The notes beneath the pieces were generated by a model. The model was not told the origin of the DNA. It worked only from the letters and a program-made list of their open reading frames with translations, and ran no database searches. Position numbers and translations under genes: made by a program. A DNA stretch of 9,296 nucleotides from an uncultured Streptococcus sp. (GTDB taxonomy: Bacteria > Bacillota > Bacilli > Lactobacillales > Streptococcaceae), in the NCBI GenBank assembly GCA_916048115.1, contig CAJZGQ010000041.1:1-9296 (forward strand), read 5' to 3'. Below are positions 6,293 through 9,296 of the stretch, one piece after another (position 1 is the stretch's first letter; every line of letters begins with the position of its first letter).

Positions 6293-6320
6293 TTGCAAAA
6301 TTTTTCAATCGTGCTATAAT
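6293..6320 (+). promoter_or_regulatory. thrS promoter
   Basis: TTGCAA at 6293-6298, a 16-bp spacer and TATAAT at 6315-6320, preceded by TGC (extended -10). Predicted start near 6327, at the head of the T-box leader. Confidence 0.82.
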
Positions 6321-6326
6321 AACTGA

Positions 6327-6534
6327 CAGAGACATATCAAATCTAGGAAATCTGATAGAGAGCGCGTGGGGCTGGAAATCGCGTAGAGGATAGGTTTGGG
6401 ACTACTCGTGATTCTTTTATGCAAACATAAAACGGTGGCTACGTTAGAGCCAATCAGAGGTGTCCCTCTTTTTTGAGGAACATAAATGAAGGTGGAACCA
6501 CGTTGCGACGTCCTTTCGAGGAGGTCGCTTTTTT
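6327..6534 (+). promoter_or_regulatory. T-box riboswitch leader of thrS (tRNA-Thr sensing)
   Basis: The leader reads uncharged tRNA-Thr and then prevents termination before thrS. Stem I region is about 6340-6414, with the AGAGAG stretch near 6355-6360. Two overlapping candidate specifier triplets (6401-6403 and 6404-6406) both read ACT, a Thr codon; I could not decide between them. A 7-bp stem II hairpin lies at 6415-6432, GGCT/AGCC pairing at 6437-6451, and stem III at 6461-6482 around a T6 loop. The T-box proper (AAGGTGGAACCACG, 6489-6502) contains the TGGAACC bulge, whose TGGA can pair with a UCCA tRNA 3' end. Antiterminator helices can form as AAGG 6489-6492 with CCTT 6512-6515, and ACG 6500-6502 with CGT 6509-6511, excluding the terminator. 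Confidence 0.93.
6505..6534 (+). terminator. Conditional terminator of the thrS T-box
   Basis: Stem 6505-6514 with 6519-6528, one G-G mismatch, a TTCG loop at 6515-6518, then six T (6529-6534). Its left arm overlaps the antiterminator, so the two folds exclude each other. It would also filter any transcripts reading through from the glycosyltransferase operon. Confidence 0.92.
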
Positions 6535-6573
6535 GATTTCTTCATGAAGACATCAAAAGGAGTGACGATTCCA

Positions 6574-6609
6574 ATGTTCAAAGACATCTCCCACCCATTT
6601 AACTACTAA
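6574..6609 (+). CDS. Possible short upstream ORF in the thrS leader
   Basis: An 11-codon ORF (MFKDISHPFNY) lies between the T-box terminator and thrS. AAAAGGAG at 6555-6562 is a strong ribosome site, eleven bases before the ATG. The frame is also open from an ATG at 6544, giving 21 residues with two Thr codons, but that start has no usable ribosome site. The ORF ends 21 bases before the thrS ATG. thrS has its own AAGGAG (6619-6624), so coupling is possible but not required. No recognised family. It may be a chance ORF. Confidence 0.35.
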   Translation: MFKDISHPFNY

Positions 6610-6630
6610 AAACTTTATAAGGAGAAAATC

Positions 6631-8574
6631 ATGATTAAGATTACTTTCCCAGATGGCGCTGTTCGTGAATTCGAATCTGGCGTTACTACTTTTGAAATTG
6701 CCCAATCTATCAGCAATTCTTTGGCTAAAAAAGCTCTTGCTGGTAAATTCAACGGCAAATTGATTGACACAACTCGTGCCATCACCGAAGATGGAAGCAT
6801 TGAAATCGTGACACCTGATCACGAAGACGCTCTTCCAATCTTGCGTCACTCAGCAGCTCACTTGTTTGCCCAAGCAGCTCGTCGCCTCTTCCCAGATATC
6901 CACTTGGGTGTTGGTCCAGCGATTGAAGATGGTTTCTACTACGATACAGACAACCAAGCTGGTCAAATCTCTAACGAAGACCTTCCTCGTATCGAAGAAG
7001 AAATGAAGAAAATCGTGAAAGAAAACTTCCCATCTGTTCGTGAAGAAGTGACCAAAGATGAAGCGCGTGAAATCTTCAAAAATGATCCGTACAAATTAGA
7101 ATTGATCGAAGAACATTCAGAAGACGAAGGTGGGTTGACCATCTACCGTCAAGGTGAATACGTTGACCTTTGCCGTGGACCACACGTCCCATCAACTGGT
7201 CGCATCCAAATCTTCCACCTTCTCAACGTTGCTGGTGCTTACTGGCGTGGGAATAGCGACAATGCGATGATGCAACGTATCTACGGTACAGCATGGTTTG
7301 ACAAGAAAGACTTGAAGAACTACCTTCAAATGCGTGAAGAAGCTAAGGAACGTGACCACCGTAAACTTGGTAAAGAGCTTGACCTCTTCATGATTTCTCA
7401 AGAAGTTGGTCAAGGTCTTCCATTCTGGTTGCCAAATGGTGCGACCATCCGTCGTGAGTTGGAACGCTATATCGTTGATAAAGAAGTAGCAGCAGGCTAC
7501 CAACACGTCTACACTCCACCAATTGCTTCTGTAGAACTGTATAAAACTTCAGGTCACTGGGATCACTACCGTGAAGACATGTTCCCACCAATGGATATGG
7601 GGGATGGAGAAGAGTTTGTTCTTCGTCCAATGAACTGTCCTCACCACATTGAAGTCTACAAACATCATGTGCACTCTTACCGTGAATTGCCAATCCGTAT
7701 CGCTGAAATTGGGATGATGCACCGTTATGAAAAATCTGGTGCTTTGACTGGTCTTCAACGTGTGCGTGAAATGTCTCTGAATGATGGTCATACTTTTGTG
7801 GCTCCAGAACAAATCGAGGAAGAATTCAAGAAGATACTTCAATTGATCATCGATGTGTATGAAGACTTTAACTTGACAGATTACCGTTTCCGCTTGTCTT
7901 ACCGTGATCCTGAAGACAAACACAAATACTTTGACAACGATGAAATGTGGGAAAATGCTCAACGCATGTTGAAAGCAGCCGTTGATGATATGGGTGTTGA
8001 GTACTATGAAGCAGAAGGGGAAGCAGCCTTCTACGGACCAAAATTGGATATCCAAGTGAAAACAGCTCTTGGTAAAGAAGAAACCCTTTCTACCATCCAA
8101 TTGGACTTCTTGCTTCCAGAACGCTTTGATCTTCATTACATCGGAGCTGATGGGGAAGAACACCGTCCGGTCATGATCCACCGTGGTGTTATCTCAACGA
8201 TGGAACGCTTCACAGCTATCTTGATTGAAAACTACAAGGGTGCCTTCCCAACATGGCTTGCCCCACACCAAGTGACTCTTATCCCAGTTTCGAACGAAAA
8301 ACACGTAGACTACGCTTGGGAAGTAGCTAAGAAACTTCGTGACCGTGGAGTCCGTGCAGATGTGGATGAACGCAATGAAAAAATGCAGTTCAAGATCCGT
8401 GCTTCACAAACTCAAAAAATTCCTTACCAATTGATTGTTGGTGACAAGGAAATGGAAGAGCAAGCCGTAAACGTTCGCCGTTATGGTCAAAAAGAAACAG
8501 AAGCCATGTCAGTGGATGCATTTGTAGAATTGATTCTTGCAGATATTGCAAATAAATCCCGTGTTGAGAAATAA
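6631..8574 (+). CDS. thrS: Threonyl-tRNA synthetase
   Basis: Class II aminoacyl-tRNA synthetase charging tRNA-Thr; 647 residues, full length. TGS domain at about 1-62. The editing domain at about 65-225 has H73-x3-H77 and C181-x3-H185, which clear Ser-tRNA-Thr. The catalytic core at about 240-545 has the zinc ligands C336 (MNCPHH), H387 (NDGHTF) and H517 (MIHRG), matching E. coli C334, H385 and H511. Motif 2 carries R365 (MMHRYEKSG) and motif 3 carries R526 (TMERF). The anticodon-binding domain is at about 547-640. AAGGAG lies six bases before the ATG. Expression is governed by the upstream T-box. A strong terminator follows. Confidence 0.98.
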   Translation: MIKITFPDGAVREFESGVTTFEIAQSISNSLAKKALAGKFNGKLIDTTRAITEDGSIEIVTPDHEDALPILRHSAAHLFAQAARRLFPDIHLGVGPAIEDGFYYDTDNQAGQISNEDLPRIEEEMKKIVKENFPSVREEVTKDEAREIFKNDPYKLELIEEHSEDEGGLTIYRQGEYVDLCRGPHVPSTGRIQIFHLLNVAGAYWRGNSDNAMMQRIYGTAWFDKKDLKNYLQMREEAKERDHRKLGKELDLFMISQEVGQGLPFWLPNGATIRRELERYIVDKEVAAGYQHVYTPPIASVELYKTSGHWDHYREDMFPPMDMGDGEEFVLRPMNCPHHIEVYKHHVHSYRELPIRIAEIGMMHRYEKSGALTGLQRVREMSLNDGHTFVAPEQIEEEFKKILQLIIDVYEDFNLTDYRFRLSYRDPEDKHKYFDNDEMWENAQRMLKAAVDDMGVEYYEAEGEAAFYGPKLDIQVKTALGKEETLSTIQLDFLLPERFDLHYIGADGEEHRPVMIHRGVISTMERFTAILIENYKGAFPTWLAPHQVTLIPVSNEKHVDYAWEVAKKLRDRGVRADVDERNEKMQFKIRASQTQKIPYQLIVGDKEMEEQAVNVRRYGQKETEAMSVDAFVELILADIANKSRVEK

Positions 8575-8607
8575 ACCATTTAACCTAGAACAAAATCTCA
8601 GCCACCT

Positions 8608-8641
8608 AAAAAGCAACAACTGAAATAGTTGTTGCTTTTTT
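8608..8641. terminator. Strong bidirectional terminator between thrS and a convergent gene
   Basis: A perfect 14-bp stem pairs 8608-8621 with 8627-8640 around GAAAT. The right arm ends in T6 (8636-8641) and the left arm begins with A5, so it has a T-run on both strands. It ends thrS and can also end the minus-strand gene whose stop is at 8786. The 144 bases from 8642 to 8785 hold no gene that I can see. They contain a small GGATAT-AGA-ATATCC hairpin at 8730-8744 and three scattered TATCCTC words. Confidence 0.93.
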
Positions 8642-8785
8642 ACATTTTGATTAAGCTGAGCTAGTAGTGATCTGTCAAACCACCACAAATAGTATCCTCA
8701 TCAACAATTCTTTCTATCCACTAACTTTTGGATATAGAATATCCTCCCAAGATTTGCTTCCTCGAGTTAGATAAGGTCAATATCC

Positions 8786-9296
8786 TCAATCCTTGTCTGC
8801 TTCATTTTCTTTTACGAGATCTTTTTGAGAATCTTTTTCAGAGAGTTTTTGATCGATATACTTGTTAATGGTTTCATAAAATTCCTTGGTCATCTCACTA
8901 TCTAATTTTGTCGAATTATGGACTTGATTGACTTTCAATTGAACAGATTGAATACCGTAAGAGGCTTGCTTTTGGCGAATTGTTTCTAATTCTTCTTCTG
9001 AAATCGGATCTCCAACAACTGTCAAGACTAATTCATTGCTACTTGACTTGTAGACTTGATTAATGATCGTATGATTAGAGAACTCTTTGCCTACAAACTG
9101 TTTAATCCCTTCTTTTCGTGCTTGATCCATCGTCAGAGTGACTGCTGAATAGCTGGCTGGAAGAACCAATAATACAATCAAGGATATCAACCCAATTCTC
9201 ATTTTCATGTTTAGCTCTTTAAATGAACTTAAGGGAGATTGTCTCATCATAATTCTTGTTCCAACAATATTGATTAGCATGATAAAGACACAGTTG
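8786..9296 (-). CDS. C-terminal part of a membrane protein, probably DUF389/TIGR00341 family
   Basis: The frame is open to the right edge, so the true start lies outside; the internal ATG codons (9280 and later) are not taken as starts. About 170 residues are visible. First comes the end of a hydrophobic stretch (CVFIMLINIVGT), then a short basic loop and a clear transmembrane segment (MRIGLISLIVLLVLPASYSA). A soluble tail of about 115 residues follows, charged and probably partly coiled at the end (many K, E and D). The hydrophobic stretch, loop and final membrane segment before a soluble domain resemble the C-terminal part of DUF389 membrane proteins, whose role is not well established. That assignment rests on memory of the family's layout, not on a diagnostic motif. 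It is convergent with thrS. Confidence 0.6.
   Translation of the reverse strand, partial: NCVFIMLINIVGTRIMMRQSPLSSFKELNMKMRIGLISLIVLLVLPASYSAVTLTMDQARKEGIKQFVGKEFSNHTIINQVYKSSSNELVLTVVGDPISEEELETIRQKQASYGIQSVQLKVNQVHNSTKLDSEMTKEFYETINKYIDQKLSEKDSQKDLVKENEADKD

Noticed and set aside
6456..6474. Small hairpin plus T-run inside the T-box leader that resembles an early terminator
   Set aside because: Only a 5-bp stem. The same bases form the longer stem III (6461-6482), where the T-run is the loop.
7549..8181. 210-codon open frame on the minus strand opposite thrS
   Set aside because: Antisense to the catalytic core of thrS, which is intact and highly conserved. It has a composition typical of a complement-strand shadow and no plausible start context.
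8642..8785. Three TATCCTC words and a GGATAT/ATATCC mini-hairpin between thrS and the convergent gene
   Set aside because: The spacing is irregular and the flanks do not match, so there is no repeat array. Probably chance in AT-rich intergenic DNA.

Overview
The window looks like chromosome of a low-GC Gram-positive coccus, most likely Streptococcus. It carries a divergent pepQ-ccpA pair with a catabolite-response (cre) site between them, two consecutive GT4 glycosyltransferases of the glycolipid-anchor type, and a T-box-controlled thrS. This order is typical of streptococci as I remember them. Protein wording fits the oral sanguinis/parasanguinis/mitis side of the genus, but I cannot fix the species.

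Layout: (1) 1-60, the terminator of a + strand gene lying mostly outside the left edge. (2) 109-1191, pepQ on the minus strand, and 1352-2356, ccpA on the plus strand. Both are read from back-to-back extended -10 promoters that share one cre-like site. (3) 2357-2439, two successive hairpins after ccpA, the second a strong intrinsic terminator. (4) About 2440-3870, an AT-rich divergent pair, a TetR-family repressor and a class I SAM methyltransferase. A perfect 14-bp inverted repeat sits just after the methyltransferase -10 box, and a degenerate second copy lies over the tetR promoter. The pair is followed by a 26-nt exact copy of part of the ccpA terminator, as though it had been inserted at that terminator. 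(5) 3919-6277, two glycosyltransferases one base apart, expected to build the diglycosyl-diacylglycerol anchor of lipoteichoic acid. The promoter lies so close to the first ATG that the message is probably leaderless. (6) 6293-8641, the thrS promoter, T-box leader, a possible short upstream ORF, threonyl-tRNA synthetase and a strong bidirectional terminator. (7) 8786-9296, the C-terminal part of a membrane protein running in from the right edge on the minus strand.

How they work together: CcpA reports sugar supply and probably controls its own promoter and pepQ. The glycosyltransferases make membrane glycolipids, and ThrRS is induced by uncharged tRNA-Thr. These are core genes. The TetR/methyltransferase pair is the accessory part: a self-contained, probably ligand-inducible switch of unknown substrate, and the best candidate here for something undescribed. 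No CRISPR array, IS element, tRNA or rRNA was seen.
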